Below are positions 43,327 to 52,202 of a stretch of DNA of 64,000 bases, one piece after another. The notes under the pieces were generated by a model. It was given only the letters and a program-made list of their open reading frames with translations. It was not told the origin of the DNA and searched no databases. Positions within the stretch are counted from its first letter, which is position 1. Each line of letters opens with the position of its first letter. Location of the stretch: the NCBI GenBank assembly GCA_016703155.1, contig JADJCP010000002.1:124001-188000 (forward strand), read 5' to 3'. The DNA is from Hydrogenophilales bacterium. GTDB taxonomy: Bacteria > Pseudomonadota > Gammaproteobacteria > Burkholderiales > Thiobacillaceae. Position numbers and translations under genes: made by a program.

Positions 43327-44948
43327 TGCGGCGCCGCGACTTCATCGGGCTGTCGGCGGCGACGCTGGCCCTGTCGGCCTGCGAACCCCTGGCACGACTG
43401 CGTGGCCTGGGCATCCCGTTGAGCGTGCTGCGTCCGGGCATGGCCGATGGTCATCGACTGCGCGACGCCATCAAATTGCCCGAGCCGGGTGGTGAACTGT
43501 CCACGGGTGTGGCCATCCTCGGCGGCGGCATTGCCGGGTTGACGGCGGCGTGGCGGCTGGCGCGCGAGGGCTACACCGATTTCATCCTGCTCGACGGCCC
43601 CGAGCCGGATGGCAATGCCGCCGCGACCCGCTTCAGCGTCGGCGCGGAGAACTACGCCGCGCCGCGCGGGGCGCATTACCTGCCGCTGCCGTCGCGCGAG
43701 TCGACGCATGTGCGCGAGATCCTCGCCGACCTGGGCGTAATTCGCGCCAACCCACAAAGCGAACGCCCTGAATACGACGAGTCGGCCCTGGTGCACTCGC
43801 CAGAAGAACGCGTCTGGTATCAGGGTGCCTGGCACGAAGACTTGCTGCCAACGCGAGCGCTGCCCGAGGCCGAGGCGGCACAGCACCGCCGCTTCGAGGC
43901 GCTGATCGCCAGTCTGCGCACGGCGCGGGGCGCGGATGGCCGCAAGCTGTTCGCCATTCCAATCGTCGAGTCGTCACGCGATCCGGTCTGGCGTGCCCTG
44001 GACCGCCTGAGCTTCGCCGCCTGGCTGCGCCGCGAGGGCTACACCGCCCCCAGCCTGCTGACCTATCTCGATTACGCCAGCCGCGACGACTACGGTGCCG
44101 GGCTGGCGGGTATCTCCGCCTGGGCCGGGCTGCATTATTTCGCGGCGCGCGACGGCCGGGCCGCGAATGCCGAGCCGGGCGCCGTGCTCACCTGGCCGGA
44201 TGGCCTGCAAACCCTGGCGCGCGGTTTGGGAAAATACATCCCGGCCGGACAACGGTATGCCGGGTATGCCCTGCGCATCGAGGAAGGCCGGAACGGGGTA
44301 CGCGTCCTATGCCGGGACAAGGACGGCAAGGTCTATACGCTCAATGCTCGCCGGGCCATCTGTGCCCTGCCCTTGCACGTCGCCGCGCGCGTCGTGCCGA
44401 ACCTGGCCGGCTACGGCTTCGATGCCCGGCGGCACCTGCCCGAATCGGCCCCCTGGCTGGTCGGCAACATCCTGCTGCGCGGTTTTCCGAAGGAACAGGC
44501 CGGTGTCAACCTGGCCTGGGACAACGTCGTGCATGGCAGCCGTGGCTTGGGCTGGGTGGTCTCGACGCACCAGGATCTGCGCGCCGCGCGCCCGGCGCAT
44601 ACTGTCTTCACCACCTATCGCGCCCTCGCCGACGCCACGCCGCGCGCCGGGCGCGACCTGCTCCAGCGCGCCCCGGACACCGAATTGCTCGCACTGGCCC
44701 TGGAAGATATGGAACAGGTCTATCACCCGTTGGATCTCTGGCGGCGCATGCAGGCCGTCGAGCTGATCTTGCGTGGCCACGGGATGGCCATCCCACGCCC
44801 AGGCTATCTCGATAATCCCGGCCTTGCCGCATTGCGCTCCACGGACGGGCGGCTGCTTTTCGCGCACGGCGACCTGTCCGGTTATTCGGTGTTCGAGGAG
44901 GCGGCATGGTGGGGCGACATCGCCGCCCAGCGCATATTGAAGGGTTGA
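43326..44948 (+). CDS. Exported FAD-dependent amine oxidase-like protein
   Basis: 540 residues starting in the stop of the upstream gene. The N-terminus RRRDFIG is a twin-arginine signal, followed by a lipobox-like LSAC, so it may be a Tat-exported, lipid-anchored enzyme that carries bound FAD. The Rossmann motif VAILGGGIAGLTAAWRLA is at about 58, with an amine-oxidase-type FAD end GRLLFAHGDLSGYSVFEEA. It probably oxidises the product, or a derived amine, of the neighbouring aminopropyltransferase. Confidence 0.88.
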   Translation: MRRRDFIGLSAATLALSACEPLARLRGLGIPLSVLRPGMADGHRLRDAIKLPEPGGELSTGVAILGGGIAGLTAAWRLAREGYTDFILLDGPEPDGNAAATRFSVGAENYAAPRGAHYLPLPSRESTHVREILADLGVIRANPQSERPEYDESALVHSPEERVWYQGAWHEDLLPTRALPEAEAAQHRRFEALIASLRTARGADGRKLFAIPIVESSRDPVWRALDRLSFAAWLRREGYTAPSLLTYLDYASRDDYGAGLAGISAWAGLHYFAARDGRAANAEPGAVLTWPDGLQTLARGLGKYIPAGQRYAGYALRIEEGRNGVRVLCRDKDGKVYTLNARRAICALPLHVAARVVPNLAGYGFDARRHLPESAPWLVGNILLRGFPKEQAGVNLAWDNVVHGSRGLGWVVSTHQDLRAARPAHTVFTTYRALADATPRAGRDLLQRAPDTELLALALEDMEQVYHPLDLWRRMQAVELILRGHGMAIPRPGYLDNPGLAALRSTDGRLLFAHGDLSGYSVFEEAAWWGDIAAQRILKG

Positions 44949-45044
44949 ACAGTGGGCAGCCTGAAATCCGTCGGGCCGTTACCGTACCCTGGCGCTCCGT
45001 CAAGCGTAAAATGTGACCTCTACCTTCGAATGAGGAACGCGATC

Positions 45045-45329
45045 ATGACAACCGCGAAGACAATCACGGCGATAACCCTGGGTAGCGCGCTGGCAATGCT
45101 GTCCGGCTGCGCCGGCATGGATGAAATCAAGCGTCTGGAACAGGCGGTGCGCGATGCCGATGCGAAGGCGGCACTGGCCATGACGGAAGCCCAGTCCGGC
45201 CGGGCCGAGGCCGCCAAGGCGATTCAGACAGCCAACCAGGCAACTCGGACGGCCAATGAGGCGATTCAGGCTGCCGATGCGGCGAAAGTCGCGGCCGAAA
45301 AAATGACGAAGAATCCTTACGCCCCCTGA
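45045..45329 (+). CDS. Lpp-like alanine-rich lipoprotein
   Basis: 94 residues from ATG 45045 with GAGGAA upstream. A signal peptide ends in lipobox LSGC. The mature part is a heptad coiled coil rich in A, E, K and Q (EIKRLEQAVRDADAKAALAM), ending KNPYAP. It resembles the Lpp/OprI-type alanine-zipper lipoproteins of proteobacteria, which tie or space the outer membrane, but the C-terminal lysine used for murein linkage in Lpp is not the last residue. Confidence 0.85.
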   Translation: MTTAKTITAITLGSALAMLSGCAGMDEIKRLEQAVRDADAKAALAMTEAQSGRAEAAKAIQTANQATRTANEAIQAADAAKVAAEKMTKNPYAP

Positions 45330-45436
45330 GTGCCCTTGCCGAGGCGGGTGACGACCGGCCGAGTAGGTGTCCGGTCGGGTTCAGGAGTGCTTCGGCTATG
45401 CGATAATCTGGGTTAAATCCACTCGTCAAGCCTCTC

Positions 45437-46534
45437 ATGTCCGGCAATTCCATCGGCAAGCTGTTCTGCGTCACCTCCTTCGGCGAATCCCACGGCAAGG
45501 CCATCGGCTGCATCATCGACGGTTGCCCGCCCGGGATGGAACTCGCCGAGGCCGACATCCAGATCGACCTGGACCGACGCAAACCGGGCACATCGCGGCA
45601 CGTCACGCAGCGGCGCGAATCGGACACGGTGTCCATCCTCTCCGGCGTTTTCGAGGGCAAGACCACGGGCACGCCCATCGCCCTGCTGATCCTCAACGAG
45701 GACCAGCGCAGCAAGGATTACGGCGATATCGCCAACACCTTCCGGCCCGGCCACGCCGACTACACCTACTGGGAAAAGTACGGCATCCGCGACTATCGGG
45801 GCGGTGGGCGTTCATCGGCCCGGGAGACCGCCTCGCGCGTCGCCGCCGGGGCCATCGCCAAAAAGTGGCTGAAGGAAAAGTACGGCACGGTGATTCGCGG
45901 CTATCTGGCGCAACTCGGGCCCATCGTAGTGCCCTTCAAATCCTGGGACGAGGTTGGCGAAAATGCCTTCTTTGCCGCTGATGCCGGCAAGATCGACGAA
46001 CTTGAAGCCTATATGGATGCCCTGCGCAAGGAAGGCAACTCGGTGGGCGCGCGCATCAACGTCGTCGCCGAGAACGTCCCGGTGGGACTGGGCGAACCGA
46101 TCTTCGACCGCCTCGACGCCGAAATCGCCTATGCCCTGATGTGCATCAACGCGGTGAAAGGCGTCGAGATCGGCGCCGGCTTCGACTGCGTCACCCAGAA
46201 GGGCACCGAACACCGCGACGAACTGACGCCGCAAGGTTTTCTGTCCAACCATGCGGGCGGCATCCTCGGCGGCATCTCCACCGGCCAGGACATCACCGCC
46301 TCGATCGCCATCAAGCCGACCTCCAGCATCCGCATCCCGGGCCGCACCATCAATCTGGCCGGCGAGCCGACCGAAGTGGTGACGCACGGGCGCCACGATC
46401 CCTGTGTCGGCATCCGCGCCACGCCCATCGCCGAGGCCATGCTGGCCATCGTCCTCATGGATCATGCCCTGCGCCAGCGCGGCCAGAACGCCGATGTACG
46501 CTGCCCGACGCCGGTCATTCCGGGCAAGGCATGA
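45437..46534 (+). CDS. aroC: Chorismate synthase
   Basis: 365 residues, the normal length. Signatures: GESHGKAIGCIIDGCPPG near residue 16, RPGHADYTYWEKYGIRDYRGGGRSSARET at about 103 (in part), and GGISTGQDI. It makes chorismate from EPSP using reduced FMN, the last shikimate-pathway step. It stands alone; a DUF465 gene follows after 68 bases. Confidence 0.98.
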   Translation: MSGNSIGKLFCVTSFGESHGKAIGCIIDGCPPGMELAEADIQIDLDRRKPGTSRHVTQRRESDTVSILSGVFEGKTTGTPIALLILNEDQRSKDYGDIANTFRPGHADYTYWEKYGIRDYRGGGRSSARETASRVAAGAIAKKWLKEKYGTVIRGYLAQLGPIVVPFKSWDEVGENAFFAADAGKIDELEAYMDALRKEGNSVGARINVVAENVPVGLGEPIFDRLDAEIAYALMCINAVKGVEIGAGFDCVTQKGTEHRDELTPQGFLSNHAGGILGGISTGQDITASIAIKPTSSIRIPGRTINLAGEPTEVVTHGRHDPCVGIRATPIAEAMLAIVLMDHALRQRGQNADVRCPTPVIPGKA

Positions 46535-46602
46535 GCGACGCCTGTGACAAAAAATAGCGCTTTCCACTAAAATTCACCGATTGATTCGAAAGGACCCTGC
46601 CA

Positions 46603-46842
46603 ATGATCGAGAGCCACGACCTCTTCCATGAATTCCCCGAGCATGTCGATACCATCCGCAAGCTCACTCTGGCCAGTGACGATTTCGTCCGCATGATGCG
46701 CGACTACGACGACGTCGATCACAAGATCCAGCGCATCGACCAGCGCGTCGAGGCGGCTTCCGAGCTGTATGAGGAAGAACTCAAGCGCCTGCGCGTCAGC
46801 CTGAAGGACAAGCTGTACAAAGTCATCCTCGCCAGCAAGTAA
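46603..46842 (+). CDS. YdcH-like DUF465 protein
   Basis: A 79-residue, highly charged, helical protein (LFHEFPEHVDTIRKLTLASD, FVRMMRDYDDVDHKIQRID, LYEEELKRLRVSLKDKLY), the YdcH/DUF465 pattern. Function unknown. AAAGGA lies just upstream of ATG 46603. A clear terminator follows its stop. Confidence 0.9.
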   Translation: MIESHDLFHEFPEHVDTIRKLTLASDDFVRMMRDYDDVDHKIQRIDQRVEAASELYEEELKRLRVSLKDKLYKVILASK

Positions 46843-46861
46843 TCCGGCGACACCCGACATG

Positions 46862-46895
46862 ACGGCCCGGAGCATTGCGCCGGGCCGTTTTCTTT
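46862..46895 (+). terminator. Rho-independent terminator after the DUF465 gene
   Basis: ACGGCCCGG pairs perfectly with CCGGGCCGT (46862-46870 and 46880-46888) across a nine-base loop, followed by TTTTCTTT. It ends the aroC/DUF465 transcription before the MFS gene. Confidence 0.9.
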
Positions 46896-46943
46896 GACGT
46901 TCAGGCCAACGCACCCCGGCACGGCGGATCTACCGACTGATTA

Positions 46944-48089
46944 ATGCACGCTATCCCCTACTGGCGCCTCTCCGGCTTCTATTTCTTCTACTTCGCCTTC
47001 GTCGGGGCGATGGCGCCGTATTGGAGTCTTTATCTGCGCTCGCTGGAGTTCAACGCCTTCCAGATCGGTGTGCTGATGTCGCTGCTGCATGTCATGCGCA
47101 TCTTCGCGCCGAACATCTGGGGGCATATCGCCGACCGCACCGGCAAGCGCGTGGCCATCGTCCAGGTCGCCGCTCTGGTCTGTCTGATCTCGTTCATCGG
47201 CGTATTCATCGGCTCCTCGTTCTGGTGGCTATTCGCGGTGATGAGCTTCATCAGCTTCTTCTGGAGCGCGTCGTTGCCGCTGGTGGAGGCGACGACGTTG
47301 TCGCATCTCAAGGACCGTACCGACCGCTACGGCAAGATCCGCCTGTGGGGTTCGATCGGCTTCATCCTTGTGGTCGTCGGACTGGGCGCGGTACTCGACC
47401 ACTGGCCGATTCGTACCCTGATCTGGGTGATCATGGGCCTGCTGGTCGGCATCGTCCTGTTCGCACGCTTCATTCCCGAGGCCGAAGTCGCCCATCTGGA
47501 GACCGAACACGTCTCGCTCAAGGGGGTGCTGAAACGCCCCGAGGTCGTCGCCCTGCTGGTCGCGGCCATGCTCATGGCCGCCGCGCACGGCCCGTACTAC
47601 ACCTTCTTCACCATCCACATGGTCGATGCCGGCTATACCAAGATGGCCGCCGGCTGGCTCTGGGCGCTCGGTGTGGTCTGCGAGATCGGCATCTTTCTGA
47701 TCATGCCGCGCGTCCTGAAACGGGTGCGCGCCGAGACGGTCATCCTGATCACCCTGCTGGCGGCGGCGCTGCGTTTCGTCATCATCGGCTGGTGGGTGGC
47801 CAGCCTGCCGATTCTGCTCTTCGCGCAATTGCTGCATGCGCTGACCTTCGGCGCCTATCACGCCTCGGCCATCGGCCTGGTGCATCGACACTTTCGCGGC
47901 AAGAATCAGGCACGCGGCCAGGCGCTCTACAACAGCCTCGCCTTCGGCATCGGCGGCAGCTTCGGCAGCCTCTATTCCGGCGCGGCCTGGGACAGTTTGG
48001 GCGGGGCCGCGACGTTTACCCTGGCCGGCGGGTTGGCCTTGCTGGCGGCGCTGGTGTTTGCCTGGCGTGGCCGCGCGGCTACGGTCTGA
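46944..48089 (+). CDS. MFS transporter (PPP/HcaT-like)
   Basis: A 381-residue membrane protein with about 12 hydrophobic segments. It begins MHAIPYWRLSGFYFFYFAFVGA, has MSLLHVMRIFAPNIWGHIADRTG in the first half and GFILVVVGLGAVLD. This is the pattern of the LacY/HcaT-like MFS_1_like family. The substrate is unknown. The 3' end overlaps the converging gene by 11 bases. Confidence 0.9.
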   Translation: MHAIPYWRLSGFYFFYFAFVGAMAPYWSLYLRSLEFNAFQIGVLMSLLHVMRIFAPNIWGHIADRTGKRVAIVQVAALVCLISFIGVFIGSSFWWLFAVMSFISFFWSASLPLVEATTLSHLKDRTDRYGKIRLWGSIGFILVVVGLGAVLDHWPIRTLIWVIMGLLVGIVLFARFIPEAEVAHLETEHVSLKGVLKRPEVVALLVAAMLMAAAHGPYYTFFTIHMVDAGYTKMAAGWLWALGVVCEIGIFLIMPRVLKRVRAETVILITLLAAALRFVIIGWWVASLPILLFAQLLHALTFGAYHASAIGLVHRHFRGKNQARGQALYNSLAFGIGGSFGSLYSGAAWDSLGGAATFTLAGGLALLAALVFAWRGRAATV

Positions 48090-50127
48090 CCGTCACCGGC
48101 CGGTAGCGGCGCGCGTAGGCCAGCGCGTCCCAGGTGGCGATGCCGATGATCACGGCCATGGCCGCGGCGCCGGTGAGTATGGTCGACGTGTGCACGTCGT
48201 AATGGTGCCCGTATACACCTAACAGAATCGGCCCGATCGTGAACAGATAGGTCCCCAATGCCGCAGTCATCAAGCCCAGGGCCTGCTTGAAGCGGTTCTG
48301 CGCCCACTGCGCCAGGCCTGGCCAGAGCGCGCTCAGGAGCATGCAGGTGGCCGGCGCGGGGCCGGTCGCCAGACTTGGGGAGGACCATTCGGGCAGGGGC
48401 GCCCAGGCATCGCTGCCCACGCCCTGCCCCAACAACGCCGCGATGCGCGCAGCAGTCACGGGCGAGCGCACTACTTCAGAATGATCGTACCCGGGCCCTT
48501 CGACGCGTAATGTCGTTCGCCCGGGCATCCAGCGTGTACGGGTCAGCGTGGCACGTGTCAGGCTGCGCGGCAGGGCGCGCGCCAGGGTGTTCTCGGACAG
48601 GCTGCGGTCGAACTCCAGGAGACGGCGGTTGGTCAAGACCCAGACCAGCGTGCGCCCGGCGAACAGGACTTCGCGCACCGATTCGCCGGGCTGCAGGGCG
48701 TTGCCGACATCACGCGACCGTTCCAGCCAGCGCACGGCGCGCAACGCCACCAGGCCTTCGTAACGCGGGTCGCGTAATGCCTTGACGTTGACCCGGAACT
48801 GCAGGAGTACCAATAGCAGCACCATGCCCAGCGCCAGCAAGAGCACGATCATCGAGGCGATCACGCTGGCCGGCAGCCCGACCTGCACGGAAAGTTGCGC
48901 GATATACGCTGGCGGCGCGATGGTCGTCATCCAGTTCGCGATGTCCGCCGCGAATTGCATGATGAGGACGACCGGCAGCAGCAGCATGGATGGCCAGAGT
49001 AAGCCCAGTGTCAGCTTCAGGCGCGTGCGCGCGTCCGGGCGCGGCGTTGCGAGCTGACTCAGATTCAATGGCTCGCCTGGGTCCATGCCCAGGGTCAGCC
49101 AATGCTTGCCGGCGAAATAGAGGGTCAGGGCCGTGAACACCAGGACACCGCCGACGATCTGGCCAATCAGCGTCGCGATCCGCCAGCCGTGCGCTTCGTC
49201 GCCCGCCTTGTCGAGAAAGGCCTTCAGGTCCTTGCCGCCCCAGTCGCCGAGGGGTTTGCCGTCGCGTCCGAAGGCCTGAAAGGTGAAACTGTCGGCGTCG
49301 GCAACCAGCAGGGTATCGCCCAGCCAGGCCAGGCCACGCGGCTTGGCGCCTTTCCGCAGCGGGTAGGTCAATTGCGTGGCGCCGTTGGCATCGACATCGA
49401 CCACGCGACCCGTATCCATGGCATTGCCCATGAGCGCCACCGTATACTGGCCCGGCGTGCGGCCTGCACGCGCCATCGAGACCCAGCCGCCGGACAGCGG
49501 GATGGCGCGCACCTCGGTCAGTGTGTCCTGGTCCAGAAAGCGCAGGGCATGGTGGTTGGTATCCGGCACCAGCCAGAGCCCCTTGCCATCGTCACCGGCG
49601 ATGTATTCGCCGCCGTTGGCGAAACGGAACAGGCCGTGCTTTGAGGCGGCCAGCCGCTTGCCCTGGGGGTCATGGCGCAACACGCGGTGGTCGCCACCGG
49701 TGGCGAGGGCGATGGCACCGTCAGGGCGGGTCATGACGTGAAAGGCCTCGTCGAGCGCACCGCCGACATCCTGAGGCACGAAGCGTTCGGCGATCTCGCC
49801 ATCCTGCATTACCCACCAGGCGGGCTGGCCGATCACGGCGACCAGCATGCGCGCATTGCCGTCCTTGTCCGGCAGACGCGCCAGGCCGTTCACGGGCATG
49901 CCGCCGTCGATGCCGGAAAGGTCTCGCTGTTTACGGATGTTGCCGACGGCGTCGGTGATGAATAGGGAGTGGTTGACGACCAACCAGACGCGTCCTTGAC
50001 TATCCTGGGCGATCAGCCTGGGCCCGAACAGACTCGGTGCGACTGAACCGGCGTACAGGGCAATGCCTGCCGCGCACAAGCCGAGGACGAGCAACAGCGC
50101 GACCCAGGTGTTGATGTGTTTTTTCAT
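48079..50127 (-). CDS. Large membrane protein with NHL-like propeller
   Basis: 682 residues. N-terminal helix (WVALLLVLGLCAAGIALYAG), then an extracytoplasmic beta-propeller-like region (about 30-300) of repeats such as LIAQDSQGRVWLVVNHSL, GLFRFANGGEYIAGDDGKGLWLV-like units and GLAWLGDTLLVADADSF. Membrane helices lie at about 320-345 and 375-445. A cytoplasmic domain (ESVREVLFAGRTLVWVLTNRRLLEFD) resembles a bacterial PH fold, and further helices close the protein. I do not recognise the family. It may sense an extracellular ligand or display a propeller on the membrane. Confidence 0.8.
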   Translation of the reverse strand: MKKHINTWVALLLVLGLCAAGIALYAGSVAPSLFGPRLIAQDSQGRVWLVVNHSLFITDAVGNIRKQRDLSGIDGGMPVNGLARLPDKDGNARMLVAVIGQPAWWVMQDGEIAERFVPQDVGGALDEAFHVMTRPDGAIALATGGDHRVLRHDPQGKRLAASKHGLFRFANGGEYIAGDDGKGLWLVPDTNHHALRFLDQDTLTEVRAIPLSGGWVSMARAGRTPGQYTVALMGNAMDTGRVVDVDANGATQLTYPLRKGAKPRGLAWLGDTLLVADADSFTFQAFGRDGKPLGDWGGKDLKAFLDKAGDEAHGWRIATLIGQIVGGVLVFTALTLYFAGKHWLTLGMDPGEPLNLSQLATPRPDARTRLKLTLGLLWPSMLLLPVVLIMQFAADIANWMTTIAPPAYIAQLSVQVGLPASVIASMIVLLLALGMVLLLVLLQFRVNVKALRDPRYEGLVALRAVRWLERSRDVGNALQPGESVREVLFAGRTLVWVLTNRRLLEFDRSLSENTLARALPRSLTRATLTRTRWMPGRTTLRVEGPGYDHSEVVRSPVTAARIAALLGQGVGSDAWAPLPEWSSPSLATGPAPATCMLLSALWPGLAQWAQNRFKQALGLMTAALGTYLFTIGPILLGVYGHHYDVHTSTILTGAAAMAVIIGIATWDALAYARRYRPVTVRP

Positions 50128-50176
50128 AAATACCTACCTGCTTTATTGTGCGTTTTTTTAACGTCTTCAGCAGATT

Positions 50177-51715
50177 TTAGCGTACTTCCGTTTGGCCCAG
50201 AAGCCCGATCAGGTGAGGCCAAACCGCTTCCTCGGATTGCTCAAACACCAAGCCGTGGGCTCTCTCCTCATCGTCCAAAGGAACTTGCTCAGAGAGCTGC
50301 CGTTCGAGCACAGCCAGGCCCGCCTCGGAGGCATCGTCGCCACGGGACTGGCGTGCCGCGACCCGCTGGCGCAGGGTGTCGGGATCGGCGTGCAACGACA
50401 GAATGCGCCAGGGACAGCGCAGGTCCTTGGCGATTTTGATGAATGGGGCGCGATGCGCTTTCCGCTGGAATGTGGCGTCGACAATCACGTTATGACTGTC
50501 GGCGAGCAGGCCGCGCGCCAGAGCCTCGATGTGCTCGAAAGTATGCCGACCGGCCTCAGGGGTGTAGATGCCGCCCGGTACGGCGTCGCTGGCATCGAAC
50601 GGGCCGAGGCCGAAGAGGCGCTTGCGTTCGATGTCCGAGCGTATCCAGACGGCGCCGAGCGTTTCGCTGAGCTCGCCGGCGAGACGGCTCTTGCCTGAAC
50701 CGGAGACGCCATGCATCAGGAACAGGCGTGGCTTGCCCTGCTGGCTGAGGCGCTCGGCCAGATTGACATAGCGCCAGGCTTCGTCGCGGGCAGCGGGGTC
50801 GTTCTGGCTGGCGCGCAGCATGTCCACCTTGGCGCGCACCATAGCGCGGTAGACCAGATAGAAGCGCCACGCGGTCAGGCCGGCATAGTCGCCGGTCCAC
50901 ATCAGGTACTGGTTGAGGTAACGCCAAGCCAGGCGCGGCTGCTTGCGCTCCAGCAGGTCCATGACCATGAAGGCGGTTTCGCTGATCACGTCGATATGCC
51001 TGAGGCCAGGGTCGAATTCGAGGCAGTCGAAGATCAGCGGCTGGTCGTCGACCCAGGCGATGTTGCCGAGATGCAGGTCACCGTGGCATTCGCGAACATA
51101 GCCAGCCGCCTTGCGTGCCTGAAAATGGTCCGACAGACGTGCGCCTTCGGCTTCGCTCCAGTTTGCCAGGCTATCGAGGCTGGCCAATGTGGCGACCGGC
51201 AGGGCCATGGCGCGGATATGGCTTAAGTTGTCACGTACCGGACACTGCACATTTTCCGGCGTGCCGTAGTCGCTCTCCACCGGCGCGACTTCGGCGTTGC
51301 AATGAAAACGCGCAACTCGAGTGGCGATGGCATCGATCTGCGCCGGCGTGATGCACGCTTGACGATCCAACGTGGCCTCGGGTGGGAATGCGCGCATCTT
51401 TACCGCGTATTCCAGGAGCGGACCCTCGCCGCCGATGTGCGCCGCCTCCGGGACACCGTGAATGCTGATCACCTCAAGATAGATCTCTGGCGCCAGCCGC
51501 TGGTTCAGGCGGATTTCCTCAGCACAGAAGCGCTTACGCCGCGCCAGTGTGCTGAAATCCAGGAAGCCGAAATTCACGGGTTTCTTGATCTTGTAAGCAA
51601 AATCGCCGGCAATCAAAACCCAGGAGATATGGGTTTCGATCAGGCGCACGTTCACGACCGGATGCGGATACGCCGTGGGAAGCAACAATGCCTGGATAAA
51701 GACCGGGGTGACCAT
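50177..51715 (-). CDS. Phosphotransferase-ATPase fusion protein
   Basis: 512 residues. N-terminal aminoglycoside-phosphotransferase-like kinase domain: ISWVLIAGDFAYKIKKPVNFGFLDF, the catalytic HGDLHLGNIAW at about 213 and PLIFDCLEFDPGLRHIDVIS. C-terminal P-loop kinase domain (AAA_33): FLMHGVSGSGKSRLAGELS at about 335 and VIVDATFQRKAHR. This two-domain family is widespread in proteobacteria; substrates are not known, and it should not be read as a resistance gene. Confidence 0.9.
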   Translation of the reverse strand: MVTPVFIQALLLPTAYPHPVVNVRLIETHISWVLIAGDFAYKIKKPVNFGFLDFSTLARRKRFCAEEIRLNQRLAPEIYLEVISIHGVPEAAHIGGEGPLLEYAVKMRAFPPEATLDRQACITPAQIDAIATRVARFHCNAEVAPVESDYGTPENVQCPVRDNLSHIRAMALPVATLASLDSLANWSEAEGARLSDHFQARKAAGYVRECHGDLHLGNIAWVDDQPLIFDCLEFDPGLRHIDVISETAFMVMDLLERKQPRLAWRYLNQYLMWTGDYAGLTAWRFYLVYRAMVRAKVDMLRASQNDPAARDEAWRYVNLAERLSQQGKPRLFLMHGVSGSGKSRLAGELSETLGAVWIRSDIERKRLFGLGPFDASDAVPGGIYTPEAGRHTFEHIEALARGLLADSHNVIVDATFQRKAHRAPFIKIAKDLRCPWRILSLHADPDTLRQRVAARQSRGDDASEAGLAVLERQLSEQVPLDDEERAHGLVFEQSEEAVWPHLIGLLGQTEVR

Positions 51716-52044
51716 GGTTTCTTTATAAACCCGATCGGATTCGAGTGCCTGCGGAGAATGGATCTCTTGTGACTGAATGAGCCTGAGCCATGGAATAGCG
51801 GGAAGACGGCGTCACCTTGGTGCATGGGCGACACGGCAGCCATAGAAGCATGGCAGGCCAGCGATTCCGAAGCGGCAAGGAATTCTCGGCGGCAAGGCTA
51901 ACGGGACTGGCGGAGCCGGTTCCAGCTTTGGCTGGCTTAACGCTGTTTTCGTTGCCGATGTCGGCCAATATCTCGCGGAACTGCTCCAACGCCGCTTCCA
52001 GGTCTTCGTAATCATAGGCGCGCCAACGGCCGGCATCACCAATC

Positions 52045-52065
52045 CCCTCTCCCCCTGGGAGAGGG
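52045..52065. repeat. CCCTCTCCC/GGGAGAGGG hairpin
   Basis: A perfect 9-bp stem with a three-base loop. Sequences of this kind are common intergenic palindromes in GC-rich beta- and gammaproteobacteria and are usually repeated many times in the genome. Confidence 0.7.
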
Positions 52066-52078
52066 TTAAGCAGGGGTT

Positions 52079-52135
52079 GTAGGAGCGGCTTTAGCCGCGA
52101 TGTCTTTGTCTGGTCGCGGCTAAGGCAGCTCTTAC
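52079..52135. repeat. Inverted pair of REP elements (REPIN-like)
   Basis: A unit GTAGGAGCGGCTTTAGCCGC and, on the other strand, GTAAGAGCTGCCTTAGCCGC face each other. TTAGCCGCGA at 52091-52100 pairs exactly with TCGCGGCTAA at 52114-52123. The GTAG-type 5' end is the hallmark of REP elements mobilised by RAYT transposases. No RAYT gene is in the window. Confidence 0.75.
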
Positions 52136-52202
52136 CTGGCACCTACCCTGCACCTACCGGATGAGGATGAGTGCGGATGACCGGGAGGCGGAACGGGCGT
52201 GT

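Larger units (their letters stand above)
51716..52202. other. Repeat-containing gap
   Basis: About 490 bp without a convincing gene. The left half holds no recognised signal. The right half holds a 9-bp C/G hairpin and an inverted pair of REP-type elements, listed separately. Confidence 0.6.

Noticed and set aside
50177..51715. Aminoglycoside resistance gene
   Set aside because: The kinase fold is shared, but the protein is the common phosphotransferase-ATPase fusion with a C-terminal P-loop domain, not a known resistance enzyme.
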